From NCBI RefSeq assembly GCF_902806685.2, contig NC_048553.1:8291099-8355098 (forward strand): a stretch of 64,000 nucleotides of DNA, in the 5' to 3' direction. This DNA is from Maniola hyperantus. Taxonomy: Eukaryota; Arthropoda; Insecta; Lepidoptera; Nymphalidae. Of the stretch, positions 21,589-32,322 are shown in pieces. The notes beneath the pieces were generated by a model that was not told the origin of the DNA, made no database searches, and saw only the letters and a program-made list of their open reading frames with translations. Positions within the stretch are counted from its first letter, which is position 1. Every line of letters starts with the position of its first letter. The translations under genes were made by a program, and so were the position numbers.

Positions 21589-21808
21589 TCTAAATATATA
21601 AAACAATAAGGTTACTGACTGACTGACTGATCTATCAACGCACAGCTCAAACTACTGGACGGATCGAGCTGAAAATTGGCATACAGATAGCTATTTTAAC
21701 GTAGGCATCCGCTAAGAAAGGATTTTTGAAAATGCAACCCCTAAGTGGGTGAAATAGGGGTTTGAAATTTGTGTAGTCCACGCGGATGAAGTCGCGAGCA
21801 TAAGCTAG
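21589..21808 (+). mobile_element. Lep1-type Helitron
   Basis: Complete: TCTAAATATATAAAACAATA start, GACTGACTGACTGATCTATC, CTAAGAAAGGATTTTTGAAA, GATGAAGTCGCGAGCATAAGC, CTAG end, with A before and T-like bases after as expected for A/T targets. Confidence 0.8.
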
Positions 21809-22742
21809 TAATCAATAAATTTGATTCAATAATTTCCTTTTCGCAAGTGTAATTCGTACATAATATAGTTGCCAGCTACTCCGAAGTACCTACTTCTAGA
21901 AATACCAACTTCGGACATTAGCAGGGTTATAATCTACCACTAAGTAGATATCTCCACCTCAAGTAGGGTTGTCCACTCATCAAGGTGAGAGCTGTCGAAG
22001 ATGTCAGATGTCTCGCACAGAGACAACCCTAATCGAGTTATCCATCGATTGCCCAATTGTTGTGAACATAGTACTTAAGTATTATTATCGTACAGCTCAA
22101 ATGTTTGGTATTTAAACACAAGTAACCAATATTTTTCCCATTGATAATAATAATAAAAGACACACATACGATAAAAAAATATATAAGATTATTAGGAGTT
22201 CTGAGATTTTTTTTGACGCTTTTGTACCTTATCATTTAGAAATAGAAAGATTTTTATTCAAATGAATTTTTACAACGGCTTTTGAATCATCAAAAGAATC
22301 CACCGACCCTTTCATTTAAGTTTTGGAATCTCATAATTTCGGGCCATTTCACAAAACATAACATAATTTGGAGTGCATGACTACGTACCTAACTTGGAGC
22401 AGTAAAATGCAGTAGTCTCTAATGTCAATAGCCCTTTTCCAGAATTGGAACATTAATAGGCAGTTATTTGAAATTTTGTAAGCTCTAATAGAGGACCGTC
22501 ATACAAAGTTCAACGTCAAAAGCCCTTGTGCCTATCCACGTATGCCGGGTTTAAATAAACAAAGTTTTTGTGAAACCCTGCGAGATAAAACATCAAACAG
22601 TTGGGCCCGGATCGCCGTACATCGCTACATTTGCCTAGATTAACAACCACGCATAAGGGCGGTTACTTTTGATCCCGATTCTAATTTACGGTAACGTTTT
22701 TTTTAAAGATTAACGCTGCACTCCAAAAATATATCATACTTA
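21809..22742. other. gene-free stretch with a 68-bp inverted-end element
   Basis: Non-coding. TAGGGTTGTC at 21964-21973 is exactly inverted as GACAACCCTA at 22022-22031, bounding a ~68-bp possible mini-element. The rest is AT-rich without recognised features. Confidence 0.4.
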
Positions 22743-23191
22743 CTAGCTTATGCTAGCGACTTCGTGGACTACTCAAATTCCATACCCTTATTTTACCTGT
22801 TGTATAGAAGCAGGCGTGTGACACAAGGAACCAAAAGCTTAATTTGCTATAATCCGCTGAAACAGATCCTATCTGTATGATGCAACATGCAGCATGCGAT
22901 TTGCACCCCCCGCCCTCCCTCTGCTAGATATGAAGGAAAAGCCGAACACCAAGCAGGCAATACGCATCACCACCACACAAATCTCAAAACACACTCGACG
23001 CACGTTTCGCCCCGACACCGGAGTATCCCCCTATTTTACCCCTGGGGTTGAATTTTCAAAAATCCTTTCTTAGCGGATGTCTACGTCATAATTATTATGC
23101 ATGCCTTTCAGCCCGATCCGTCCAGTAGGTAGATTGAGCTGTGCGTGGATAGATCAGATAGTCAGTCAGCTTTTCCTTTTAAATATTTAGA
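22743..23191 (-). mobile_element. Lep1-type Helitron interrupted by ~230-bp insert
   Basis: The 3' end is at the left (CTAGCTTATGCTAGCGACTTCG) up to TTATTTTACC at 22797. The rest resumes at about 23032 (CTATTTTACCCCTGGGGTTG) and ends with TTTTCCTTTTAAATATTTAGA. The insert carries CCCGCCCTCCCTCTGCTAGA and GCACGTTTCGCCCCGACACC, the style of a LINE tail. TATTTTACC repeats at both junctions, a likely target duplication. Confidence 0.7.
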
Positions 23192-23296
23192 TTTTTTATA
23201 CCAGTAGGTACTAGGTACGCAGTAAGTAAATACATTTTTGTTCTAATATGCAATTGCGCAACCAGTAGGGAAATGCAAGATAAACCTACTTATCTG

Positions 23297-23385
23297 TGCT
23301 AAATTTCGACAAAATTGGTCAAACGGATGGGCCGTGAAAAGCTAGCAAACAGACAGTCAGACACACTTTCGGTATTTATTAAGTA
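23297..23385 (-). mobile_element. Helitron-like family A fragment
   Basis: GTGCTAAATTTCGACAAAATT, GGTCAAACGGATGGGCCGTG and AGACAGTCAGACACACTTTC. The CTAG side is missing. Confidence 0.5.
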
Positions 23386-23768
23386 AGGAACTAGGTTTGG
23401 ATTTAGAATACTTACTTCGAATGGAAACAGTTTTGCTAGAGGAAGTTTAGGACTCATTTTCGAACAGACGGCATCGTTTCTATAATTATTGTCCCTCAAC
23501 ATTTTACCCAAAATTGGGTCGAGTTAAATCTTGTCTGTTTTTCGAGCTATTTTTCTCAAGGGCCGCACGTGTGGGGTGAATTATCGCGGGGTGAACTGAT
23601 GGTAAAGAGGGTGTGTGGGGATGGCCTAATTTTTTACGGTATACGGGTGAGGCCGTGGAAGAGGTTGGGTTAGGTAAGCACATTATAAGGGTCTACCTAC
23701 GTACAAAAAGGTATTAGACCTCGTTTTAAGGTGAAATTTTATTTTGTGGTTTTTATAATATAGGTACC

Positions 23769-23931
23769 TACTACGTGATGCCCGCGACTTCGTTTGCGTG
23801 AAGTTAGGTTGGTAAACAAATCACGTTGATCCGTTGCTTCATTGCGACGATATTGAAGGACAAACTAACAAACTAGGAAACAAACCAAAAAACAAACAAA
23901 CTTTACTTTCACCTAGGTATTTATATAATAT
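23769..23931 (-). mobile_element. Helitron-like family B, internally deleted
   Basis: CTACGTGATGCCCGCGACTTC joins directly to ATCACGTTGATCCGTTGCTT and GAAGGACAAACTAACAAAC, so the middle is lost. Confidence 0.55.
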
Positions 23932-24242
23932 GGGTAGGTATAGTACCTAATAAGTGTTTTCTCTCAATATTGTTTTTCATGAACTATAAGTAGACTGCTA
24001 TGAGGTGGTATTTTTAATTTTTATTTCCTGGTAAGTATATTACGTGATAAGTCGATAAACTGTAAGCAGATTTCTTGAAGAGAAATTGTGGCTTTTCCAG
24101 GAACGAAGACCACTAGATTTATTCAAATGCACATAGGGTAGGTACGTGATTAGATCGATATGTTTTAGCTGTAGAAAGAAAAAGAGAAAGAAATTTCTTG
24201 TGTCACACATTCGATCTACTTAATAAGAGTTGGTAGTTGTTT

Positions 24243-24294
24243 TTAGGGTTCCCTACCTCAAAAGGAAAAACGGAATCCTTATAGGATCACTTTG

Positions 24295-24331
<37 letters not shown>

Positions 24332-24633
24332 AAGAAACCTACAGGATAGGTACTTCCCGTTGACCTAGAATCATGAAATTTGGCAGGTAGGTAGATCTTA
24401 AAGTTGACATTTGGGAAAAATCTGATAACCATGAATTTAGGGTAAATTTTCTAAGTAAGTTAACTATATCAAGCGGGGTATTATATGAAAGGTCTTCACT
24501 TGTGCATTCTAAAACAGATTTTTATTTATTTTTATGTATCATAGTTTTTGAATTATCCTGCAAAATATCGAAAAAATACGACTGTAGTACGGAACCCTCA
24601 TTGCGCGAGCCTGACTCGCATTTGGCCGGTTTA
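24243..24633 (-). mobile_element. AACCGGCCAAGTGCGAGTC repeat family copy
   Basis: Minus-strand copy. The plus strand starts TTAGGGTTCCCTACCTCAAA, has (GTCT)n at 24297-24331 and ends CTGACTCGCATTTGGCCGG. The 113-codon frame at 24502-24843 starts inside this repeat and is not a gene. Confidence 0.7.
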
Positions 24634-25227
24634 GTTGTAGGAACTCGGTTTATAATATTGTGTGTCTATTTAATAAATATCTCTCTACTTAAAATATTGT
24701 TAAAACCATGTAAAAACCATAAATCACATCCGGCACATGGCACGCATCCGCTCATAAATTACGAAGATTTAATTAATATAACCGAACGAAATCTTACCGA
24801 CGCCATTTTGAACACCCTTATCCCTCTCCCTTCGAACAGATGATTGCGCCTCGACAACTTTAAGAATGCTGGTAAAAAATTCTCATTACGAAATTTCCCT
24901 GATTTAAGGTAATAAATATAGAGCTTATAATTGTTTGCTGGTTATATTTTACGTGTTGAATTTAAGTTGGTCTCTTCATGGTCGGTCCTTGCGTAGGTAG
25001 GTATAATTAGGGAGGGTCCCTCGGACATGAGATTTTGGGACTTTAAATTGATTCAATCGAGGCCGATTCGCTCGGGAGATTCAGTTTACGTTTTTACCTA
25101 AGTTTAACGGGAATTAGGAATAATTGGGGCGAACAGATACCTACGTTGGGTAAAAGAATAAATTGGGTTGGTTTTGGCGATTGTAAGGTAAGGGCGGGTT
25201 CGATATTTTTATTCGTTTTACTTTTTA
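24634..25227. other. gene-free stretch
   Basis: Non-repetitive DNA with no recognised gene. GAGGCCGATTCGCTCGGGAG (about 25059) is a mildly CpG-containing patch. Confidence 0.3.
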
Positions 25228-25496
25228 CTAGCTTATGCTCGCGACTTCGTCCGCGTAGACCACACAAATTTCAAACCCCTATTTCACCTCATTAGGGGTT
25301 GAATTTTCAAAAAACCTTCTTAGCTGGCTACGTCATAATAGCTATTTGCAAGCCAAATTTCAGCCCGATCCGTCCAGTAGTTTGAGCTGTGCGTATGATA
25401 GATCAGTCAGTCAGTCAGTCAATCAGTTAGTCAATCAGTCAGCCAGTCAGTCAGTCAGTCAGTCAGTCAGTCACCTTTTCCTTTTATATATTTAGA
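25228..25496 (-). mobile_element. Lep1-type Helitron with expanded (CAGT)n
   Basis: Complete minus copy: CTAGCTTATGCTCGCGACTT at the left, AGCTGGCTACGTCATAATAG, and TTTTATATATTTAGA at the right. The TCAGTCAG run (25404-25472) is longer than in sister copies, showing microsatellite growth at the Helitron 5' end. Confidence 0.8.
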
Positions 25497-25599
25497 TTTC
25501 ATACTTTGTTTTAGATCTACCTACTACTTAGGTATTTCTAAAACAGAAGAAGAGACGGAGACTAACGAAAAGTCCACGTAAACGTAACGTAGTAAAGAA

Positions 25600-25837
25600 A
25601 CGATTTCCACGGTTGAATGCGAAGCAATTTGCCTCCACGTTTCTAATTCTGACCGCTAGGATATGGAACGCACTTTTCAATACTTTCCCTCCACTATTAA
25701 TAGGTATACCTAGGTACCTACCTTGAAATTAAGAGTGAATAGGCTTCTTCTAGACAAGCGCCCAGTAGATCTGACTAAAGCCAAGCTCGACTTAAGTAGG
25801 TCTGTAAAAAACAACATTATAAGTAGACGGTGGAAAC
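25600..25837 (+). pseudogene. LINE reverse-transcriptase C-terminal remnant
   Basis: In shifting plus frames the sequence gives ARIWNALFNTFPP (from about 25654) and LKLRVNRLLLDKRPVDLTKA (from about 25721). These are typical of the last segment of LINE polyproteins (a WN-LP motif, then a basic helix). The parts are separated by frameshifts, so the copy is dead. It sits just left of the 108-bp duplication. Confidence 0.5.
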
Positions 25838-25996
25838 GTTTTTAACAAGAAATTAAATCTAGTATGTACCTAAGTAAGAGGCTATCTATAACTATTCTAG
25901 AATTGTCTATCTGCTGGGTTAAAGACTTTGGTTCTGATAATTTTTAGGGTTCCGTACCTCAAAAGGAAAAACGGAACCCTTATAGAATCACTTTGT

Positions 25997-26028
<32 letters not shown>

Positions 26029-26494
26029 CGTCTGTCTGTCAAGAAACCTACAGGGTACTTCCCGTTGACCTAGAACCATGAAATTTGGCAGGTAGGTAGA
26101 TCTTATAGCTGACATTTGGGGAAAAATCTGAAAACCGTGAATTTAGGGTTAGATCACACAAAAAAAATTAAATTGTGGTCATGAACTAATAATTAGTATT
26201 TTCAACTTTCGAAGTGAGTGACTATATCAAATGGGGTATCATATCAAAGGTCTTCACCTGTACATTCTAAAACAGATTTTTATTTATTTTTATGCATCAT
26301 AGTTTTTGAATTATCGTGCAAAATGTCGAAAAAATAGGACTGTAGTACGGAATCCTCATTGCGCGAGCCTGACTCGCACTTGGCCGGTTTTTAACAAGAA
26401 ATTAAATCTAGTATGTAAGTAAGATATATAAGAAGTATAATTATTCTAGAATTGTCTATCTGCTGGGTTAAAGACTTGGTTCTGATAATTTTTA
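25838..26494. repeat. ~108-bp direct duplication flanking a repeat element
   Basis: 25838-25946 and 26387-26494 are near-identical (start GTTTTTAACAAGAAATTAAA, end GGTTCTGATAATTTTTA). A few substitutions and a short indel separate them. They flank the repeat at 25942-26390. The length is far beyond any ordinary target duplication, so a local duplication or gene-conversion-like event is likely. Confidence 0.8.
25942..26390 (-). mobile_element. AACCGGCCAAGTGCGAGTC repeat family copy
   Basis: Plus strand: TTTTAGGGTTCCGTACCTCA, AAAGGAAAAACGGAACCC, (GTCT)n at 25996-26040 and CTGACTCGCACTTGGCCGG. It is closely similar to 24243-24633. A 72-codon minus frame over the GTCT run is an artefact. Confidence 0.7.
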
Positions 26495-26971
26495 CTACCT
26501 ATCTTATTAGGTAGGTGATATTATTATGCCAGTGATAAAAATCTCATTTAGAACAAAGTCGTGAATAAAACCTAATAAATTAACAATTACAAAGTTTCCT
26601 TCAGTAAAATGAAGTTAATTAGTTTACTGCAGTCCCCGTAGTAACATCTCATTACTCATTAGACGAAGCACAGCTGCGCTTTAATTTATCATAAGTAAGT
26701 GTCTTTCAGGGAAATAATTTTTAATTAAATTAAACTTAAGGCTCAAAATCCGCTCAATTAAGTAAGGCTCTGCCTTTTTACGTTTATCTCAGATTTAAAA
26801 AGTAGGTAATTTTTATATTAAAGTGTTTTACCTAAGTATTAAAACATTAATGTATATAAATACCTACCTACCTAAGTACCTACATAGATATAAGATTGAG
26901 GAATGCGAAATTCATAACCTGAAGTAGGTACCTACCTATTACGGAATAAGTATAGACATCATCAGTACCCT

Positions 26972-27091
26972 TATTACAAAATATACGAAAGTGTGTTTGT
27001 TTGTTGGTTTATTGGTTTCTTGGTTTGTCCTTCAATCACGTCGTAACAGAGTAACGGATCTCACGCAAACGAAGTCGCGGGCACCAACTAG
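26972..27091 (+). mobile_element. Helitron-like family B, internally deleted
   Basis: GAAAGTGTGTTTGTTTGTTGG, GTCCTTCAATCACGTCGTAAC, then the 3' end ACGAAGTCGCGGGCACCAAC and TAG. Confidence 0.6.
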
Positions 27092-27361
27092 TTGAATATA
27101 AATGATCAGAACTGGGTTTTTAGTAAATAAATTCCTTAGGTACTTCTTCTTTACCTTCGCACAAGCATTTTACAGCAACATTTATTAGTTTTATAATCTA
27201 ATGTAATTATTCCTTAAAACTGCACGAGCCAAATATAAACTCGGAAAGCACATAGCCACGTTACAGTAGGTAGCTTCCAGTACAGTTATCTAAATCAAAA
27301 CTAATTGAATCACGGAATAATATTCACTAGCCACACCACCGCCAAGCTCCGGATAAATTAT

Positions 27362-27727
27362 TTAACATGAAACTCGGCTATTTCCCACTGGAACAAAAGC
27401 TTGCTTTAGAATTATATATGAGCCGGGCTTAAAGTTTAGAAGCAGCCTGTGCAAGTCTAAAAGCTTAGGCGGGATGACGCAGATGGGGTATTAGACACGG
27501 CAATTAGGTATTTTGAAAAGAACATGGAATGTAATGAATTTATTTCATGTAGGACAGGTTGTACCTCCAATGATATGTCAAGACATTACCACCGGTTCGG
27601 AAAGGAGAGTGTACTGAAAGGAGCTGCCAAGAAACTCAACAGTTGCTCTTTTCATACTACCGCGACGGCCCAAAAACGGAGTGTAATTTAATATGAAACT
27701 TGGCTTTTCCCCACTGGAATAAAAAAA
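27362..27727. repeat. ~40-bp direct repeat flanking 280 bp
   Basis: TTTAACATGAAACTCGGCTA (27361) and TTTAATATGAAACTTGGCTT (27687) continue into CCCACTGGAA(C/T)AAAA, giving two diverged copies. Between them lies a LINE-end-like piece (CACCGGTTCGGAAAGGAGAG, AAGAAACTCAACAGTTGCTC at 27588-27655). Local duplication or old retro-insertion. Confidence 0.45.
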
Positions 27728-27733
27728 TTATTT

Positions 27734-27853
27734 TGGCTTTGCCATTTCGAAATTCGCCATCTTGGTTTTTATTATTTGTTGTTAGGTATAGCGTCAAATA
27801 GGTTCATGAGATACAGCCAGCTGACAGACAGGCGGACGGACAGCGGAGTATAT
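27734..27853 (+). mobile_element. GCCATCTTGGTTTTTATT repeat fragment
   Basis: GGCTTTGCCATTTCGAAATTC, GCCATCTTGGTTTTTATTAT, then CATGAGATACAGCCAGCTGAC and ACAGACAGGCGGACGGACAG. A dispersed lepidopteran repeat recognised by style, class unknown. Confidence 0.5.
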
Positions 27854-28040
27854 TTAAAAAACTATACCTGTGTAAATAGTTATTCACTTAAGTATTAAGA
27901 GCAAGTCTAGTAGATTACTTACTCTGTATTATGTATCATGTAACATTAGCGGAGTAGAAGCCGCGATCTGTCAGATACAAAATAAGCTAACTTTAAGACT
28001 AAGTAGCGTATAAATAGATAAATGTTCTAAATGTTTCAAG

Positions 28041-28273
28041 AAGGGTTTAGCCATCCACGCTAGCCAAATGCGGATCGGCAGACTTTAAACACTTTTAAGA
28101 ACATTATGGAGAACTGTCAAGTGTGCAGGTTTCCTCACGATGTTTTCCTTCACTGTCCAAAGGAAGTGATATTTTAATTGCTTAAAACGCACATAACTCC
28201 GTAAAGTTAGAGGTGCCCGTGATCGAACCCCCAACCCCCCGACTATGAGGCTGACGTCTTAACCACTAGGCCG
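28041..28273 (-). mobile_element. tRNA-derived SINE, near complete
   Basis: On the minus strand: GGCCTAGTGGTTAAGACGTC (A box), GGTTCGATCACGGGC (B box), then TTTTAAGCAATTAAAATATC, GTGAAGGAAAACATCGTGAG and AACATTATGGAGAA-type words (opposite sense). Pol III promoter boxes are intact or nearly so. Confidence 0.75.
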
Positions 28274-29430
28274 CTTTTTTTGCTTTAGGTACTGGTTGTC
28301 ATTTTTTACATGTAGAATCCATATTCCACTTGTTTTTGATCCTGATCATAATGATAATATAATCAAAATGAAACATTACAGTTCTTAACGTAATTTTTGT
28401 GAAGAAGCTTTTTTGTAAAAGAGCCATAAAGAACTTCTTCAACGTTACGCAAAGTAAAAAGAAAAGTCTCCCCACAAAATATTATTCAGAAAAAATTTTA
28501 CGTTTTGTAAGAATAGCTTTAGTGCAATTTGAGCTCTTTCTTGCATAAATTTCATTATTTTAATGCTAACGATTTGAGCAAAGTTAAGCTTTCGTTGTGG
28601 TATACAATATATAATAATACTTAATATGTGTAAGCTTATATTTACGTAAATGATATTATAAAATATGGACATATTATACAAGTACGCTGGAAGAGAATGA
28701 TTTGCCACACACGATATCCGTTATTTTTTGTGACGATTCGAAGCGCGCCGCGGATAGTAACGGGAATTAAAATTGACACCTTGTGTCAAATGGTCTTCGT
28801 AATACCTACTATGTTTAAGACGTTTGTTGCGGTGTCTTCTCGACAAACTGAAGTCTATCGGGGAACTTCCTCGAGGCCGTAGGTAACTGCTTGCCCAGGC
28901 GTGTCCTCACAGGTGTCTTGGTCTACCTAGATAATTTATTTCAGCCCTTTTCAAAATGGCCTGAGACCGCACCTGAATTCTACATCGGCCTTAAGCCAAC
29001 TGGATTAATCACTATGTTAGTGCTTGGTGTAAAATCTGGTGGCTGGAGTACCGTATCGAGTAGTTGGGGTGGCATGTTCGATGCGATCAATGCAACGCCA
29101 AAATGGCGAAAATCATGTTGCTTCAAAAACAGGTGGGCAATCGCAAGTCCAGCGTACTTACCTACTTGTATTAGTAGAGGTCAGCGTGTGTAATACAAGC
29201 CGTCATGCAAGGGTGTTATTTATTAAACGTCTACGATCAATAAACTAAATATACGAGATATATACCCGTACTTATGAATCTCGCCAGTGGACAAGTTAAA
29301 TATTTACGTACAGACGACTGACGCGAAATATTGCCATTGTGGTTTGGACTTCCCATTGTAGCTACCTGCTACATATTAAGTAATTTGAAACAATAACTTT
29401 ATTACTTTACTGTTTACATATTTGTAATAT
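28274..29430. other. gene-free stretch
   Basis: No repeat recognised. The part at 28690-29250 is less AT-rich and keeps several frames of 60-100 codons open on the plus strand (28697, 28891, 29039). None has a recognisable domain or splice-supported structure. Unique conserved DNA is possible. Confidence 0.3.
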
Positions 29431-29500
29431 TGCCGTGATAGCTCAGTAGTTGTAAAATGTGGGCTCCATCAGGTCTAAAGTTTGAATTCTGAGCTCGTCA
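29431..29500 (+). mobile_element. tRNA-like SINE head fragment
   Basis: GCCGTGATAGCTCAGTAGTTG (A-box-like) and AGTTTGAATTCTGAGCTCG (weak B-box-like) are spaced as in a tRNA-derived SINE head. No acceptor stem closes, so it is not a tRNA gene. Confidence 0.4.
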
Positions 29501-29549
29501 ATAATGCAACAATTCCTACGGAATTCTTAAAAGCATATACCCACGTGGA

Positions 29550-29640
29550 TAAAAGACACTTTTTATCCCGTAAAATCAAAGAGAGGAATGGGATTTAAGT
29601 ATTTAAAGTTAAACCTAAATCTACGAGGGTATCATCTTGT
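29550..29640 (+). mobile_element. Helitron-like 3' fragment
   Basis: CACTTTTTATCCCGTAAAATC, AAACCTAAATCTACGAGGG and TATCATCTTG match the 3' part of families A-C. The hairpin is lost. Confidence 0.45.
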
Positions 29641-29879
29641 TAAATCTTCTTCCTTGTTGAATCTTATCCTATTCGTAGAGTTTCGTAGGAAACCAATTGA
29701 AAATCTCTATAGTAGTTTCTGACAGTGCGTAAAGACAGTAAACGTGTCTGAACAACTTTTTTTTATGATGAGGAATTTGCATTTTCCTTTTAAGTTTAAT
29801 GTAATGTAAGTTCCAATAAATATAAGTCAACACGGTACCAAAGAAACGTCTATACTATACTATAGGTATAGTGCTTATG

Positions 29880-30245
29880 CAGGGTATAATTAGAACGCCA
29901 GCAAAAAGGAAGACATGTTTTAGTACTGATGATTACTTATAATATGATACCTACTACAAAAAAAGCGAAAAATAAAAACCTGTATTTTTTAAAAGTTCGC
30001 AATGTATGGCAAATAAAACATCTAGCTGTTGCTAGACGTCAACAAACGATGCGTAGATAGGTGCCGCGGTAAGTATCAATGCTGCGCTGTAGATGGGGCA
30101 TTGATCCCGAGTTTTGCACGCTATTCATTACGGGTTTGAAAAACGCTGAATCACTAAAACTACAATAAGAAGCAAATGGTAATTGGTATTGGTTCGTGTT
30201 TAGGTAGTAAATATAATAAATAGCGCTAAGTCTTCGCTAATGCTC
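29880..30245 (+). mobile_element. MITE family M4 copy 1
   Basis: 5' end CAGGGTATAATTAGAACGCC. Internal words AAAAGTTCGCAATGTATGGC and GCTAGACGTCAACAAACGAT are shared with 44157-44476 and 48513-48871. The right inverted end is eroded. Confidence 0.7.
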
Positions 30246-30760
30246 TATACCTACTCATTCTACGTCCTGAATAAGTCTGCAAGGTAACCATTGACTTATT
30301 ATTAAGTATAGTAGATATTATCATATCACTGAAGGTAACAATGAAACAACGTCTATTCTCTACTATGTGTATACACTCACACTGGGCTCAGATGTTTCCC
30401 GATTACACGAGAATGGATTTAATTGGACGGTTCTCCGGACAAATTGTACATATTTATCCCCGTCTTAACGGCGACTTATCCTTCCTTGAATTATTGGAAA
30501 ACGGGTTTTAGAAACCGAGCTTTAAGCTTTATGGGTGTGTTTAATGTTAAGTATTTATCATCATAATATTACAGTTGTATTTTTTTAAATAAGATTACGT
30601 ATTTATTTTTAACGACCCGACACGTGTTTTTTGTAAGATTAACAGCCACACTCAGTGTCGCTTAATCGTTACTTTTAATGCATTCCTTATCCATACTCAA
30701 TCTGAGAGGAAAGCTTAGTAGTGAGCCGGGAAAAGATGATGATAAAAAAAATTCCATCAC
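30246..30760. other. gene-free stretch
   Basis: Unique DNA, no gene recognised. GGACGGTTCTCCGGACAAAT (about 30425) lies in a patch of balanced composition. Confidence 0.3.
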
Positions 30761-30870
30761 ACTTTTACAAGTATGTATTTTTGAATCGTCATCAGATGCA
30801 TCTACCACTGGTTCGGAATGCCTTTCCTATTAAGAAGAACTAGCAAGAAACTCGCCGGTTGCTCTTTTCA
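30760..30870 (-). mobile_element. LINE 3' end fragment (TTCGGAATGCC family)
   Basis: CAGATGCATCTACCACTGGT, TCGGAATGCC and AAGAAACTCGCCGGTTGCTC, the same order as in lepidopteran LINE 3' regions and as the pieces at 27588-27655. Confidence 0.5.
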
Positions 30871-31308
30871 AAAATTTGATATAAGTACAATATTATGCCA
30901 TGCATAAGAAAAGTATTTGCAGTCCTGCGCGTTGCTGGAAATAATGATAAACCAAAAAATATTATTGGAAAAAATGAACAAAATGGAAGTAGGTACATTA
31001 CTTGTACGTACCTAATACATATGGTATTCTGCTCGTACGCGTAATAAAACATGTGTTTAGAAGGAAACAAAGGAGAGAAGCAAATGAACTAAACAATTCC
31101 AGTCCGTGACAAGTCCATCTGTACAAAAAGGATGCAGCTGCGTAATTGAAACTGTCCACCGGACTCATTAGGAGCCTCCCGGCCGCAAGACAGATAAAAA
31201 ATAAATTGTCTCTGCTCCTTTTTGTTATGGAACTTTATACTGTGGTTCGTAGATGGTTTTTTAAGTAGGTACCTACATTTTTATTTTTGAAAACCACTCG
31301 TGTGCCAT

Positions 31309-31521
31309 CACTCTAATATTATAAAGGCGAAAGTTTAAAGGTATGTGTTTTTGTGTGTTTGTTACTCTTCCACGCAAAAACTAATGGACGGAATTGGTTG
31401 AATAGCTTATACTCTGACTATACACATGACCTACTCCCTTTTTATCCCGAAAAATTTAAGAGTTCCCGCGGCATTAAAAATCCTATATGCACGCGGACGA
31501 AGTCGCGGGTATCATCTAGTA
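31309..31521 (+). mobile_element. Helitron-like element, family C
   Basis: CACTCTAATATTATAAAGGC, GTTACTCTTCCACGCAAAAAC, then CACGCGGACGAAGTCGCGGG and TATCATCTAG. The hairpin is perfect (CGCGGACGAAGTCGCG). A 96-codon frame across it is an artefact. Confidence 0.7.
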
Positions 31522-31523
31522 AG

Positions 31524-31686
31524 TATTATAAAGGTGTGGTGGATAAGGAAAGTGTGATGTTTTGTTGGTTTATCCTTCAATCACGCCGCAACGGAGGAAG
31601 CAATGTTAAACGTGATTCTTTGCATGGATTAGGATATAGTTAAAGACATAAGAGCTGGAGAGCGACATAGGCTACTTTATATTGAT
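31524..31686 (+). mobile_element. Helitron-like family B fragment in tandem
   Basis: TTATAAAGGTGTGGTGGATAA, TATCCTTCAATCACGCCGCA and GAGAGCGACATAGGCTACTT. It follows directly on the family-C copy, as if inserted at its CTAG end. Confidence 0.5.
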
Positions 31687-31832
31687 GGTTACAGTTACAA
31701 ACATCAACTTGTTTGTAACCCTGCTTGTAACATAAGATAAGTTGGACCTACTGCTATTTTTAGTTTATGAAAACGTTTTTAAATAAAACATAATTTAAAT
31801 AAGAAGTTAAGCAAGTGAGATGCGGTACTTAC

Positions 31833-31899
31833 AGAGGCTGTCATCGAACCAAGCCCCTTGTTTGTTTAGCATTCCTTTTGTTGTGCCATGAAGCCTTTC
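31833..31899 (-). other. weak candidate internal exon
   Basis: On the minus strand a pyrimidine-rich ATATTTTCCGTTAG acceptor precedes 67 open bases (ERLHGTTKGMLNKQGAWFDD, then SL) and a GTAAGT donor at 31832-31827. A second strong donor, CTGCAG/GTGAGT, lies 5' at 32038. There is no start, stop or homology support, and chance alone could give this. Confidence 0.15.
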
Positions 31900-32081
31900 C
31901 TAACGGAAAATATCAATTATCCCCCTTTGTTGTACGAACCAGACCACCAGAACAAAATATTATATTTAGATCCGTTACATGCAAATTTAGATTTTTGCAT
32001 ATCATAAGGAGGAAGATATAAAAATAATGGGAACTCACCTGCAGTCTTCTAAAAGTACGATTTAATAGTCCTTATTTTAAA

Positions 32082-32308
32082 CTAGATGATGCCCGCGACT
32101 TCGTCCGCGTAGATTTAGGTTTTTTGAAATCCCGGGGGAACTCTTCAACTTTCCGGGATAAAAAATAGCCTATGTCCTTCCCCGGGATATAAGCTAACTC
32201 TGTACCTATCAAATTTCACCAAAACCAGTTGGGCCGTGAAAAGCTATCAGACAGACAGACAGACAGACATACAGACAGACACACTTTCGCATTTATAATA
32301 TTAGTATG
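32082..32308 (-). mobile_element. Helitron-like element, family A
   Basis: CTAGATGATGCCCGCGACTTC, TTCCGGGATAAAAAATAGCC, CCCGGGATATAAGCTAACTC, (CAGA)n at 32248-32282, CACACTTTCGCATTTATAAT and TAGTATGG. Complete. Confidence 0.7.
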
Positions 32309-32322
32309 GCAGTATGGATGTA

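Noticed and set aside
24502..24843. 113-codon plus-strand frame
   Set aside because: It begins inside a dispersed repeat and runs into unrelated unique DNA; no protein features.
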